Shown here: one piece after another, positions 46,654 to 55,424 of the stretch
Layout of the letters: each line of letters opens with the position of its first letter
Numbering within the stretch: position 1 is the stretch's first letter
DNA from: Wenyingzhuangia fucanilytica
GTDB taxonomy: Bacteria; Bacteroidota; Bacteroidia; Flavobacteriales; Flavobacteriaceae
Assembly (NCBI RefSeq): GCF_001697185.1
Contig: NZ_CP014224.1
Location: 2,170,001-2,234,000, forward strand
Reading direction: 5' to 3'
Length of the DNA: 64,000 bases
The notes under the pieces: model-generated
Seen by the model: the letters and a program-made list of their open reading frames with translations, nothing else
Database searches by the model: none
What the model was told of the DNA's origin: nothing
Program-made: the position numbers and the translations under genes

Positions 46654-47652
46654 TTAAGAATACTTATTTATAAAATTTTCTAATTCATCTACCATGTATT
46701 TATTTCCACAAAAAAACGGCGTTCTTTCGTGAATTTCTGTTGGTTCTAAATCTAATATTCTAGTGTAACCATCACTTGCTTTACCTCCTGCTTGTTCTGC
46801 TATAAAAGCAATAGGATTACACTCATACAACAACCTTAATTTTCCTTTAGGATAAGGAAAACTACTAGGGTACATATAAATCCCCCCTTTAATCATATTT
46901 CTATGAAAATCTGACACCATAGAACCAATGTATCTCGATGAATACGGTCTATCTTCTTCTATTTTTTGACAGTATTTAATATAGTCTTTTACTCCTTGTG
47001 GAAAATGACTATAATTTCCTTCATTTACAGAATATAAATTTCCTTTTTCAGGAAACTTAATATTTGGGTGTGATAAGTAAAAAGTTCCTATGGCTGGGTT
47101 TAATGTAAATCCATTTACGCCATTTCCTGTAGTAAAAACCAACATGGTAGAAGTACCATAAACAATGTAACCTGCCGCTACTTGTTTATTACCTTTTTGT
47201 AAAAAATCTTCTGATTTTACTGGAGTACCAATAGGAGTTACTCTTCTGTAAATTGAAAAAATAGTTCCTACAGAAACATTTACATCTATATTACTAGAAC
47301 CATCTAAAGGGTCCATTAATATTACGTATTTGTTATTGTAGTTATTCCCTATTACCTCAATATACTCATCATCTTCTTCGGATACAATTCCACAGACAAT
47401 CTCTCTGTTATTCAGTGCCTGAATAAATGTTTTGTTTGCAAAAACATCTAATTTTTGTTGACTCTCACCTTGAACGTTTACATCACCTGAATTACCTATT
47501 AAATCAACCAACCCGGCTTTATTTACCTCATGGTTTACCACTTTTGCAGCTAACCTAATTGCATTTAAAAGTTTTGATAACTCTCCACTTGAATATGAAA
47601 AATCACTCTGATTTTCTATAATAAACTCTCCTAGAGTTGTATTTTTTTGCAT
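46654..47652 (-). CDS. fbp: class I fructose-1,6-bisphosphatase
   Basis: A 332-residue enzyme hydrolysing fructose-1,6-bisphosphate to fructose-6-phosphate, the controlling step of gluconeogenesis. It shows the metal motif [39 protein letters not shown] and the active-site [14 protein letters not shown] close. It lies 9 bp after the sugar kinase gene and so is co-transcribed with fucose catabolism, which fits growth on a sugar whose only glycolytic product is DHAP. A gluconeogenic Fbp is usually unlinked to such operons. Confidence 0.96.
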   Translation of the reverse strand: MQKNTTLGEFIIENQSDFSYSSGELSKLLNAIRLAAKVVNHEVNKAGLVDLIGNSGDVNVQGESQQKLDVFANKTFIQALNNREIVCGIVSEEDDEYIEVIGNNYNNKYVILMDPLDGSSNIDVNVSVGTIFSIYRRVTPIGTPVKSEDFLQKGNKQVAAGYIVYGTSTMLVFTTGNGVNGFTLNPAIGTFYLSHPNIKFPEKGNLYSVNEGNYSHFPQGVKDYIKYCQKIEEDRPYSSRYIGSMVSDFHRNMIKGGIYMYPSSFPYPKGKLRLLYECNPIAFIAEQAGGKASDGYTRILDLEPTEIHERTPFFCGNKYMVDELENFINKYS

Positions 47653-47661
47653 AAATCTTTT

Positions 47662-48972
47662 CTATAAATAATCTTTCATCAACATAGCTGCTCCCAAAGC
47701 ACTCTCGCTTTTACAGTTTGATATTTTAAACTCTACATCTTTTCTTAATAAAGACAAAAACTCAACAAACATTTCGTTTTTATTAAAACCTCCAGAAATA
47801 TAAACCTCTTTTAATCCGTTATCTTTATCTAATATTAAATCTATTCCTGCAGCCACTTTTTTACTTATTTCGTAAGTTAATTGATAATAAGCTTTTTTAT
47901 AAGTTTTAAACTTTTCTAACAGCTCTGGCTTTGCTTCAAAATCCTGATCTATTCCTTCACTTAAAAAAACTCTTTTGTCTTTTTTAATTAGTTTAGCACA
48001 GTATTTAGAGTCTAAACCTAATTCTAAATGCGTATCTACATCTGTATTAAAATGTTTTGCCAAAGGTTCTAAATACACCTCGTGTAAACGTCCTAAAAAC
48101 TGCATAGATGATTTTATCTGTTGTTTTTCAGGAGTCATAAAACACAAACAATTATTTGTTAACTGATTTTGTGTTAACTTTTCTTTGCTAAACGGATTCA
48201 TAGCTATAATCCATGTTCCTGTAGACAATAAAACAAATTCTTTATCAGTTGTTTTTTGCAACAATGGAATAATAGAAGATGAGCTATCGTGTAAACCAGA
48301 TCCTACTGCTACAGTTTCATTGTTTATTTCTGTTAAAATAGCATCAGTACCATTACTAGGTTCTGGCAAGTTAATACCATAATCTTTAACCCATGAATGA
48401 TACCTCATGTTATCAAAATCCCAAGTGGCAGTATGTGCTCCTACAGATGTAAAATCGGCAGTAACTGTATTGGTAAATAGATAACTTAGATATTGAGGAT
48501 AATGCATAATGGCATCAACATTATTCCATATTTCAGGCTTATGTTTTTTTAACCACAACATCTGAATTCCAGTATTTAACATTCCATAAGCTGGAGAAGC
48601 CGTTTTTCTAGAAAACTCCTCTTTACCTCCATAGCTTTCAAACAAAAAGTTAAACTCCTCTAGTTCTAATGGTTTTAAATAATTATAAAGCGGAGCAATT
48701 CTTTTACCTTCTTTATTTAAATAAATTAAACTTGCTCCATGAGTAGAAAAGTTAATCGCTTTTAACTTGTATAGTCCTTGAGTTTGAACCAATCTAATTT
48801 CTTCTTTAATCCAATTCTCTATCGCTACAATATTGTCGCAAGGATACCCGTCCTCATCTAATACTTCATCAAAACGAGTAGAATGACTACTTACCATTTC
48901 AAAAGTTTCATCAAACAACAATATTTTTTTGTTTGTTTTACCTATATCGATTACAGCAATTACACTCTTCAT
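47662..48972 (-). CDS. FGGY-family sugar kinase, probable L-fuculokinase
   Basis: A 436-residue ATP-dependent carbohydrate kinase. The N-terminal phosphate-1 motif VIDIGKTNKKILLFDE, the substrate-binding region with TGIQMLWLKKHKPEIW and TADFTSVGAHTATWDFD, and the C-terminal GGFNKNEMFVEF adenosine loop support FGGY. It is shorter than E. coli FucK (about 480 residues) and is closest in style to rhamnulokinase-like members. Position beside fucI and a class II aldolase implies L-fuculose phosphorylation. An intrinsic terminator separates it from fucI upstream. Confidence 0.85.
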   Translation of the reverse strand: MKSVIAVIDIGKTNKKILLFDETFEMVSSHSTRFDEVLDEDGYPCDNIVAIENWIKEEIRLVQTQGLYKLKAINFSTHGASLIYLNKEGKRIAPLYNYLKPLELEEFNFLFESYGGKEEFSRKTASPAYGMLNTGIQMLWLKKHKPEIWNNVDAIMHYPQYLSYLFTNTVTADFTSVGAHTATWDFDNMRYHSWVKDYGINLPEPSNGTDAILTEINNETVAVGSGLHDSSSSIIPLLQKTTDKEFVLLSTGTWIIAMNPFSKEKLTQNQLTNNCLCFMTPEKQQIKSSMQFLGRLHEVYLEPLAKHFNTDVDTHLELGLDSKYCAKLIKKDKRVFLSEGIDQDFEAKPELLEKFKTYKKAYYQLTYEISKKVAAGIDLILDKDNGLKEVYISGGFNKNEMFVEFLSLLRKDVEFKISNCKSESALGAAMLMKDYL

Positions 48973-48984
48973 TTTCTTAGTTTT

Positions 48985-49025
48985 AAAAAAGGGTATTTAA
49001 CTTTTATAGAGTTAAATACCCTTTA
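48985..49025 (-). terminator. intrinsic terminator/attenuator between fucI and the kinase
   Basis: AAAGGGTATTTAAC and GTTAAATACCCTTT form a perfect 14-bp stem. On the minus strand it is followed by a T-tract (TTTTTT) and lies within the 59-bp gap between the fucI stop and the kinase start, so it would lower expression of the kinase and fbp relative to fucI. Confidence 0.75.
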
Positions 49026-49031
49026 AATTGT

Positions 49032-50819
49032 TTATCCTTTAAATCCGTATAACGGACCATAATTATCACAAGCTCTATAATCAGCTCCTTCTAATCCTTC
49101 TCCAAAAGCAGACCATGCACTTGGTCTAAATACGTCTTCCTCATTAACATTATGCATGTTTACAGGAATACGTAACATAGCTGCTAAAGAAATTAAATCA
49201 GCACCAATATGACCGTGAGATATTGCACCATGGTTTGCTCCCCATTTTGCCATTACTGTATACACGTCTTTAAAGAAACCTGTTCCAGTAAGTCTTGGTA
49301 CAAACCAAGTAGTTGGCCAAGTTGGGTTTGTTCTTTCATCTAAAATTTCATGAACATCTTCTGGCAATTCAACACTCCATCCTTCTACAATTTGTAAAAC
49401 AGGACCCAACCCTTTTACTAAGTTTAATCTACACATAGTAATAGGCATAGATCCTTTGGTTTTAAACTGAGAAGAGAATCCTCCTCCTCTAAAATATTCT
49501 GCAATAGCTGCTGGCCATTTTGTATTGTCTAAACATTTTTGAACTTCCTCTTCTGTAATTTCCCAGAATGGTTTCATAGTAGGATTTCCTTCAGCATCTG
49601 TTTGTTGTGCCGTAGCATCTAATGTTGTAGAACCAGAATTGATTAAGTGAATAATTCCATCTTTAGCAATTCCTGTTAATTTTTTACCTGTAACTCTTTC
49701 TACAGATTCTGGACTCCAATAAGTACGTACATCAGAGAACAACTGAGCTTTGTTAGTTAACAAATGTCCAAACAACATAGAAATAGCATTTAAACAATCG
49801 TTTTCTGTTGCAAAGGTGTACGCTTGACGAATTCCGTTCCAATCAAAAGATGAGTTTAAAATAGACTCTGTATAATCTGCATTAGGTTGGTAATCTGTCC
49901 ACTGACGTTGCCCTTGGAAACCTCCCATAATAGCATTTCTACCTTTAGACTCTTCACCAAATCCCATTTCTTTTAACTTAGGGTTTCCGTTCATTAAATC
50001 TTTACAGATCAAAGTCATTTTCACAACTTTTTCCCACTCGGCATCTTTTACTTCTGCTGATTTTTGAGCTTCTGGGCTGTTGTAATCTTTTCCTTCTTTA
50101 CAGTTTTCTTTGGTCCAAGCCAATGCTTTTTCAAATTCATCGTGATCATAAATTCCTTCATCCATACGTCTTAACAACTCTACAGACTCCACAAATTCTG
50201 CTCTTACTCCTAAGTAATCTTGCAAAAAGTTTACATCAACCATAGAACCTGCAATCCCCATAGAGCTATACCCTATAGATAAGTAAGATTTACCTTTCAT
50301 TTGAGCAACTGCTAAAGCACCTTTTACAAAACGTAATATTTTTTCAGAAACATCATCCGGAATGGTTTGGTCTCCTCCATCTTGTACTTCTTTACCATAG
50401 ATACCAAAAGCTGGCAATCCTTTTTGAGAATACCCTGCCAATGCAGCTGCTAAATAAACAGCTCCAGGTCTTTCTGTTCCATTAAATCCCCAAACGGCTT
50501 TAGGAGTTAACGGATCTGTATCCATTACTTCTGTACCATAACACCAACATGGCGTTACTGTTAAAGAAACCTCTACTCCTTCTCTTTTAAATTTATCTGC
50601 ACACGCTGCTGCATCTGCAACACCACCAATAGTAGTATCTGCAATAACACATTCTACTTGCTCTCCGCTAGGAAAACGTAATGTTGATTCTATTAATTTA
50701 GCTGCTGCTTTAGCCATGTCCATCGTCTGAACCTCTAAAGACTCTCTTACTCCTAATTCACGTCCATCAATTACTGGACGAATTCCTACTTTAGGTAGTC
50801 TACCAATCAATCTACTCAT
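49032..50819 (-). CDS. fucI: L-fucose isomerase
   Basis: A 595-residue Mn2+-dependent ketol isomerase converting L-fucose to L-fuculose. Length and landmarks match Fuc[21 protein letters not shown] at the start, the [17 protein letters not shown] segment, [39 protein letters not shown] and the C-terminal [20 protein letters not shown]. It starts 20 bp after the aldolase gene. The enzyme also accepts D-arabinose in E. coli, but the PUL context points to fucose. Confidence 0.97.
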   Translation of the reverse strand: MSRLIGRLPKVGIRPVIDGRELGVRESLEVQTMDMAKAAAKLIESTLRFPSGEQVECVIADTTIGGVADAAACADKFKREGVEVSLTVTPCWCYGTEVMDTDPLTPKAVWGFNGTERPGAVYLAAALAGYSQKGLPAFGIYGKEVQDGGDQTIPDDVSEKILRFVKGALAVAQMKGKSYLSIGYSSMGIAGSMVDVNFLQDYLGVRAEFVESVELLRRMDEGIYDHDEFEKALAWTKENCKEGKDYNSPEAQKSAEVKDAEWEKVVKMTLICKDLMNGNPKLKEMGFGEESKGRNAIMGGFQGQRQWTDYQPNADYTESILNSSFDWNGIRQAYTFATENDCLNAISMLFGHLLTNKAQLFSDVRTYWSPESVERVTGKKLTGIAKDGIIHLINSGSTTLDATAQQTDAEGNPTMKPFWEITEEEVQKCLDNTKWPAAIAEYFRGGGFSSQFKTKGSMPITMCRLNLVKGLGPVLQIVEGWSVELPEDVHEILDERTNPTWPTTWFVPRLTGTGFFKDVYTVMAKWGANHGAISHGHIGADLISLAAMLRIPVNMHNVNEEDVFRPSAWSAFGEGLEGADYRACDNYGPLYGFKG

Positions 50820-50839
50820 GATTTATAATATTTTTTTAT

Positions 50840-51634
50840 TTATATAAACTGCTCTAATTCTGTTAATTGCTCATTTGAAAGTCCTGCTGGTTTAAATCCT
50901 GCAGCCCAACATGTCAATAACAATTTTGCTCCTTTATTTGCTACATCTAAAAAGTCCCAAGCTTTTTCAACATCTGGTGCTGTTGCTGTTGCTCCGTGCT
51001 TTTCCCACAACGAAATATTTCTAGTTTTAAAGGCCTCCATAGTAACTTCTGCCAAAGCAGCTGTACTTGATAATGCATATGGAGTACAGTGCACTCCCTT
51101 AGGAACAAATACTTTTACTTCAGGACACATCATCCATAATTGTCTGTTTAACTCTTCTTCATCGTCAAACAAATCATGGTGACTCATACAAATCAATTCA
51201 ATTGGGTGTGTGTGTACTACAGCTAAGTTTTCTGGATTATGTTTTGAGTTAAACAAGTGAATACTAGCATGAGAAATCAACTCACAAGTTGGACCAAAGT
51301 TTGGTCTTTTTCCTCCCCAAATAATAGAATAAGCAGTTGCATCTTCATTGATATAAAGAATACAAGACACCTCTTCTAACATATCTACTAAATCTCTTAA
51401 GTAACACCCTGTTCCTGTAATATAAATTACAAAACCAGCACATTCTTTAGGAAAATCAAAAGCAACCTCTTCTCCAATTCCTTCTACATCTTCTTTTTTA
51501 AAGAAAGATGTTAAGTTCATCGAAATATTTCCTGCATTTCTTTCTGCCCATTCTCTTTGCCATAAATATCCTCCTACTTTAGATACTTTTTTTAATTCTG
51601 CTTCTACCTCTACTGGAAGTTTTAAAGTTTTCAT
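50840..51634 (-). CDS. class II aldolase, probable fuculose-1-phosphate aldolase
   Basis: A 264-residue Zn2+-dependent aldolase of the class II aldolase/adducin family. The conserved ERNAGNIS segment, YITGTGCYLRDL, the HASIHL and VVHTHPIELICMS histidines and the late LWEKHGATATAPD are consistent. Details such as WAERNAGNISMNL, PTCELISHASIHLFN and the TG/WG spacing look like rhamnulose-1-phosphate aldolase (RhaD) rather than E. coli FucA. In this context it should split L-fuculose-1-phosphate into DHAP and L-lactaldehyde. It is the first gene of the operon, with a TAATTTTG box 27 bp upstream. Confidence 0.85.
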   Translation of the reverse strand: MKTLKLPVEVEAELKKVSKVGGYLWQREWAERNAGNISMNLTSFFKKEDVEGIGEEVAFDFPKECAGFVIYITGTGCYLRDLVDMLEEVSCILYINEDATAYSIIWGGKRPNFGPTCELISHASIHLFNSKHNPENLAVVHTHPIELICMSHHDLFDDEEELNRQLWMMCPEVKVFVPKGVHCTPYALSSTAALAEVTMEAFKTRNISLWEKHGATATAPDVEKAWDFLDVANKGAKLLLTCWAAGFKPAGLSNEQLTELEQFI

Positions 51635-51660
51635 AATTTTTAAATGATGATTTATTTACA

Positions 51661-51668
51661 CAAAATTA
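51661..51668 (-). promoter_or_regulatory. -7 box TAATTTTG for the aldolase-fucI operon
   Basis: Minus-strand TAATTTTG fits TAnnTTTG and lies 27 bp upstream of the aldolase start at 51634. The -33 element is unclear. A palindrome TAAATATTTA (51688-51697) lies between the two divergent promoters. Confidence 0.5.
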
Positions 51669-51704
51669 CCCTAGAGGTGATGTTAAATAAATATTTAAAA
51701 TCTG

Positions 51705-51712
51705 TAAGTTTG
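51705..51712 (+). promoter_or_regulatory. -7 box TAAGTTTG for the AraC regulator gene
   Basis: Fits TAnnTTTG, 25 bp upstream of the ATG at 51738. Back to back with the aldolase promoter, so the regulator and its target share a control region. Confidence 0.5.
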
Positions 51713-51737
51713 TATCTAATTCAAACATTTTGATTTT

Positions 51738-52637
51738 ATGGCTCTTGTTAAAAACGCACATTTGGGGGATCCTTCTCCTAACAAACAAAACTTTATCAAC
51801 CTAAAAATAAAGATGTTATGCTGTAGGTATTGGCTTTTAAATTTGTGGGATTGTCATGAAATGATTTTTCCTTTTTGGAGGATATATTGGAATAAAAACA
51901 CAGGGGGTCAACTTATACACCAAGACAAGGTTGATGATATGGATCCTAACTACATATATATAATACCACCATTCACATCTTTTTCATCTAGATATTCAAA
52001 AAATCATATTTACAATGAGGGGATACATGTAGGAGGAAAACACTTAAACGCCAAGCACAACGAAGATCAGTTAGCTTCTCAATACTTAATACATTTTTTT
52101 ATTCATTTTAACCTAGGAGTGCCTTTTGATAATGTTTATCCTGGTATATTAAAAATTGAATTAACCGATTATTTAAGAGATAGGTTAGAGTATTTAACCG
52201 AAAGATTAAAAATTGAAAACAAAGATTTTAAATTAACTTTTAATTTAAAACTACAAGCTTTTATTAAAGAAGCACTCACCAATATTGGATCAGAGTTATG
52301 GAAAGCAATTAATATAGACGAAAGAGTTTTACAAATAATTCGTTACGTTGAAAGTAATATTGAAAAAAAATTAAGCAATACAGAAATGTCTGAACTTGTA
52401 AATATGGCTCCAAATTCTTTTGCTAGATTATTTAAAAAAGAAATGAATATTACCCTACATAATTTTATTCAAAATAGAAAAATAGCCAAATCATGTGAGC
52501 TATTTGAGCATACTACAAAAACAATTGAAGATATATCCTTTAGTTTAGGCTTTTCTGACAGGTATCATTTCTCCAGGGTATTTAAGCAAGTAACTGGCTT
52601 AACTCCAGCCTCATACAAATCAGGAAAATACACATAA
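51738..52637 (+). CDS. AraC-family regulator, probable fucose-operon regulator
   Basis: A 299-residue regulator. The N-terminal part (about 1-170) looks like a cupin ligand-binding domain (PNYIYIIPPFTSFSSRYS, GIHVGGKHLNAKH). The C-terminal two helix-turn-helix units (about 200-298) include LSNTEMSELVNMAPNSFARL and IEDISFSLGFSDRYHFSRVF, the canonical AraC signature. It faces the aldolase-fucI operon across a 103-bp gap, the usual placing of a divergent local regulator, so it probably senses fucose or fuculose. The effector is inference. Confidence 0.85.
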   Translation: MALVKNAHLGDPSPNKQNFINLKIKMLCCRYWLLNLWDCHEMIFPFWRIYWNKNTGGQLIHQDKVDDMDPNYIYIIPPFTSFSSRYSKNHIYNEGIHVGGKHLNAKHNEDQLASQYLIHFFIHFNLGVPFDNVYPGILKIELTDYLRDRLEYLTERLKIENKDFKLTFNLKLQAFIKEALTNIGSELWKAINIDERVLQIIRYVESNIEKKLSNTEMSELVNMAPNSFARLFKKEMNITLHNFIQNRKIAKSCELFEHTTKTIEDISFSLGFSDRYHFSRVFKQVTGLTPASYKSGKYT

Positions 52638-52795
52638 ACCTCTTTTAAAATAAGTTATAAGTAAAAAAACACCCCTTTTTTTAATAAATATCTATTTAAG
52701 CAAACAAATGATTGATATGAGTAACTAATCCTAGCAATATTAATAGACTTTTGTTAAACGCTAATTAATATTATCGATTTCAAAAGAATATTATT

Positions 52796-53374
52796 ATGAA
52801 TTTAAATCTTAAAAACAAAGGAGTTGTTATCAATATCGATAACACTGGAATGTATTACCGTATTGCCAAAAGACTTAATACAGAAGGAGCAGATTCATTT
52901 ATAAAAAACAAAAAACAAGATCATGATCATATATATAATGGATCTATAAAAATCAATGCTCTTGTTAATATAAAAGAAAATCATAAAGTTGAAGATGACA
53001 GTGATTTCCTTAAGCCTTTTCACCATGCCAATTGTTTAGCTGATAATTTTACTATTATTAATATCGGAACAAAAAACACTCTTGGTATAAAAACCAATGC
53101 TTATAAAAATGATAATATCAATCTTGATAAAAAAGCTGATTTATTAGAGCAAGAGTTAAATATCAAAAGTATAAATATTGTCTATCCAGATACTACATTA
53201 ATTGCTGGAATAGATCAATCTAACATTCCAACCAACGAAGCGTATTATAATTCTGTTAACGAACAAATTGTTGATTCTGTTGCTTTTTTTATTGCCCAAA
53301 AAACAGTCTTAAAAAACGGACAAATTATTTTTATAGATAACGGACTCCATTTATTACAAGCTGCATCTATCTAA
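52796..53374 (+). CDS. conserved-looking unknown protein
   Basis: A 192-residue cytoplasmic protein of no recognised family. It has no signal peptide and no long hydrophobic segment. Two halves can be seen: a lysine/asparagine/histidine-rich N-terminal part (HDHIYNGSIKINALVNIKEN) and a more ordered C-terminal part (LLEQELNIKSINIVYPDTTL, EQIVDSVAFFIAQKTVLKN). The C-terminal segment reads alpha/beta. It sits between the AraC regulator and the aldehyde dehydrogenase operon, 158 bp after the regulator, with 520 bp of empty DNA downstream. It may be fucose-linked or a passenger. Confidence 0.55.
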   Translation: MNLNLKNKGVVINIDNTGMYYRIAKRLNTEGADSFIKNKKQDHDHIYNGSIKINALVNIKENHKVEDDSDFLKPFHHANCLADNFTIINIGTKNTLGIKTNAYKNDNINLDKKADLLEQELNIKSINIVYPDTTLIAGIDQSNIPTNEAYYNSVNEQIVDSVAFFIAQKTVLKNGQIIFIDNGLHLLQAASI

Positions 53375-53731
53375 TTATCAAATACAAAAATTAGTTTTTT
53401 AAGCTTTTAATTGATGTCTATAAAACATATACACCTTAACACAAACACTATTTTAAAAAAGAACAATGTTTGTATTATACAATAAAGACTATAACTGTAA
53501 AAAACTACATAAAATATTTTTCAGTTCTATAATATCAAAACAACAGTTAAAAATATTATAACTAAATAAAATAAAACAAGACAAAACACTAAACAATCAA
53601 GCGTTTAAGGTAAATAGAATACAAACAAAATTAACATAACCTATAAAAAACCTAAACTTAAGTAGCATAAAAAAAGTAATTCATTTTAGATAAAAACATT
53701 AAACAAACATTATCAAAAACTCATAAAGATT

Positions 53732-53758
53732 AAGAAATGTTTAAATTATACATTTCTT
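53732..53758. promoter_or_regulatory. inverted repeat AAGAAATG-N11-CATTTCTT
   Basis: AAGAAATG (53732-53739) and its exact complement CATTTCTT (53751-53758) form an 8-bp dyad with an 11-nt spacer, about 40 bp upstream of the -7 box. The same octamer occurs again at 53823. Confidence 0.4.
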
Positions 53759-53796
53759 TGATTAATATAGATAAACAATAAAAACGTATACATACA

Positions 53797-53804
53797 TAAA
53801 TTTG
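53797..53804 (+). promoter_or_regulatory. -7 box TAAATTTG of the aldA operon
   Basis: Full match to TAnnTTTG; transcription would start near 53811, giving a leader of about 84 nt before ATG 53895. Confidence 0.5.
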
Positions 53805-53822
53805 CTAAGCAGTTTTTATGAT

Positions 53823-53837
53823 AAGAAATGATTTCTT
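53823..53837. promoter_or_regulatory. palindrome AAGAAATGATTTCTT near the aldA start site
   Basis: Seven-base arms AAGAAAT and ATTTCTT around a central G, about 20 bp after the -7 box. It begins with the same AAGAAATG octamer as the upstream dyad. A site here would block or modulate transcription. Confidence 0.4.
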
Positions 53838-53894
53838 GAGTCTTTTTTTAAAAACGATACACTTAAATACGATAACCAATTAACATTATTTTTT

Positions 53895-55334
53895 ATGAAA
53901 GAATTTAATCAATTTATAAACGGTCAATTTGTAAAGTCTACTTCTACAAAAGTAACTAAGGTACTAAATCCATGTACAGAAGAAGTTATTTCTATAATTC
54001 CAGAGGGATCTGTTGAAGATGCTAACTTAGCAATTGACGCTGCTTACCATGCACAAAAACAATGGAGAAGATTAGCCGCTATTGAAAGAGCTAGATATTT
54101 AAACCAAATGGCTGATGTTATTAGAGATAACAGAGTATTTTTAGCTGAAACTTTAGCTGCTGAACAAGCAAAAGTAATGTCTTTAGCACAGGTTGAAATT
54201 GATGTAACTGCAGAGTATTTTGATTATAACGCTGCTTGGGCAAGAAGAATTGAAGGAGAAATTATACAAAGTGACAACCGTAAAGAACATTTGTTTTTAC
54301 ACAAAGCTCCTATTGGTGTTGCTGTTGGTGTGCTACCTTGGAACTTCCCTTTCTTTGTAATGGCTAGAAAATTAGCTCCATCTTTAGTTACAGGTAATAC
54401 TTGTGTAATTAAACCAAGTTGTGTGGCTCCAAATACTGTATTAGAATTCTTTAAATTAATAGAAAAATTAAATGTTCCTGCTGGAGTTATCAACTATGTA
54501 TGTGGTACAGGACCAGTTGTTGGAAACGCTTTAACAAAAAACCCACGTACAGGTATTGTTAGTTTAACTGGTAGTGTGTTTGCAGGACAAAAAATTATGG
54601 AAGCTGCCGCTCCAAACATTACTAAAGTTTCTTTAGAATTAGGAGGAAAAGCACCAGCTATTGTTTGTGCGGATGCAGATTTAGAATTAGCCGCTCAAGC
54701 TATTGTAAATTCTAAAGTAATCTTTAGCGGACAAGTTTGTAACTGTGCAGAGAGATTATACGTAGAAGAATCTATCCATGATCAATTTATGGACATGTTA
54801 AAAGAAAAAATGGGTGCAGTAAAAGTAGAAGATGCTTTTGCAACCAACAATCCAGATATGAGTAGTATGGTTTCTTCTGACCAAGTTAACAAGGTAGAAG
54901 AAATGGTGAATTTTGCTAAAAAAGAAGGAGCAGAAATCGTAATGGGAGGTTCTAGATCTTCGCAATTTGATAAAGGATATTTCTATCAACCAACCTTATT
55001 AACAAACGTAAACCACAATATGCAAATTATTAAAGAAGAAGTCTTTGGTCCTGTTTTACCAGTGATGAAGTTCTCTACTTTAGATGAAGCTATTGAATTA
55101 GCAAACGATTGTGAATACGGATTAACATCTTCTATATTTTCAGAAAATTACAACAAAGTGATGCATGCTTCTATGGAGTTAGAGTTTGGTGAAACTTACA
55201 TTAACAGACAGCACTTTGAAGCCATCCAAGGATTCCATGCAGGTTGGAAAAAATCTGGTCTTGGTGGAGCCGATGGTAAACACGGTATGGAAGAATACTT
55301 ACAAACAAAAGTTGTTTATTCTCAATACAGATAA
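53895..55334 (+). CDS. aldA: lactaldehyde dehydrogenase (AldA-like)
   Basis: A 479-residue NAD-dependent aldehyde dehydrogenase. Landmarks are the N-terminal FNQFINGQFV, GVAVGVLPWNFPFFVMARK, the catalytic Glu in LELGGKAPAIV, and catalytic Cys in FSGQVCNCAERL, then the late KSGLGGADGKHGMEEY. The VLPWNFPFF and CNCAER details resemble E. coli AldA, which oxidises L-lactaldehyde to L-lactate. It heads the aldA-fucP-lldD group and is followed by a terminator-like hairpin. Confidence 0.93.
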   Translation: MKEFNQFINGQFVKSTSTKVTKVLNPCTEEVISIIPEGSVEDANLAIDAAYHAQKQWRRLAAIERARYLNQMADVIRDNRVFLAETLAAEQAKVMSLAQVEIDVTAEYFDYNAAWARRIEGEIIQSDNRKEHLFLHKAPIGVAVGVLPWNFPFFVMARKLAPSLVTGNTCVIKPSCVAPNTVLEFFKLIEKLNVPAGVINYVCGTGPVVGNALTKNPRTGIVSLTGSVFAGQKIMEAAAPNITKVSLELGGKAPAIVCADADLELAAQAIVNSKVIFSGQVCNCAERLYVEESIHDQFMDMLKEKMGAVKVEDAFATNNPDMSSMVSSDQVNKVEEMVNFAKKEGAEIVMGGSRSSQFDKGYFYQPTLLTNVNHNMQIIKEEVFGPVLPVMKFSTLDEAIELANDCEYGLTSSIFSENYNKVMHASMELEFGETYINRQHFEAIQGFHAGWKKSGLGGADGKHGMEEYLQTKVVYSQYR

Positions 55335-55348
55335 CATATATTTTACTA

Positions 55349-55391
55349 CAAAAAAACATAGGCTGTATTATTATATACAGCCTATATTTTT
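55349..55391 (+). terminator. hairpin between aldA and fucP
   Basis: ATAGGCTGTAT and ATACAGCCTAT form a perfect 11-bp stem around a short loop, flanked by A and T runs. It could terminate or partly attenuate transcription into fucP. Confidence 0.75.
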
Positions 55392-55424
55392 TGTGATTTT
55401 AAAAACCAATTCACAATACTTACG

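Larger units (their letters stand above)
53375..53894 (+). other. 520-bp AT-rich intergenic region with promoter
   Basis: No gene is seen. The left two thirds is plain A-rich sequence. The right third carries a -7 box and repeated AAGAAATG dyads described separately; they sit just upstream of and across the probable start site of the aldA operon. Confidence 0.6.
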
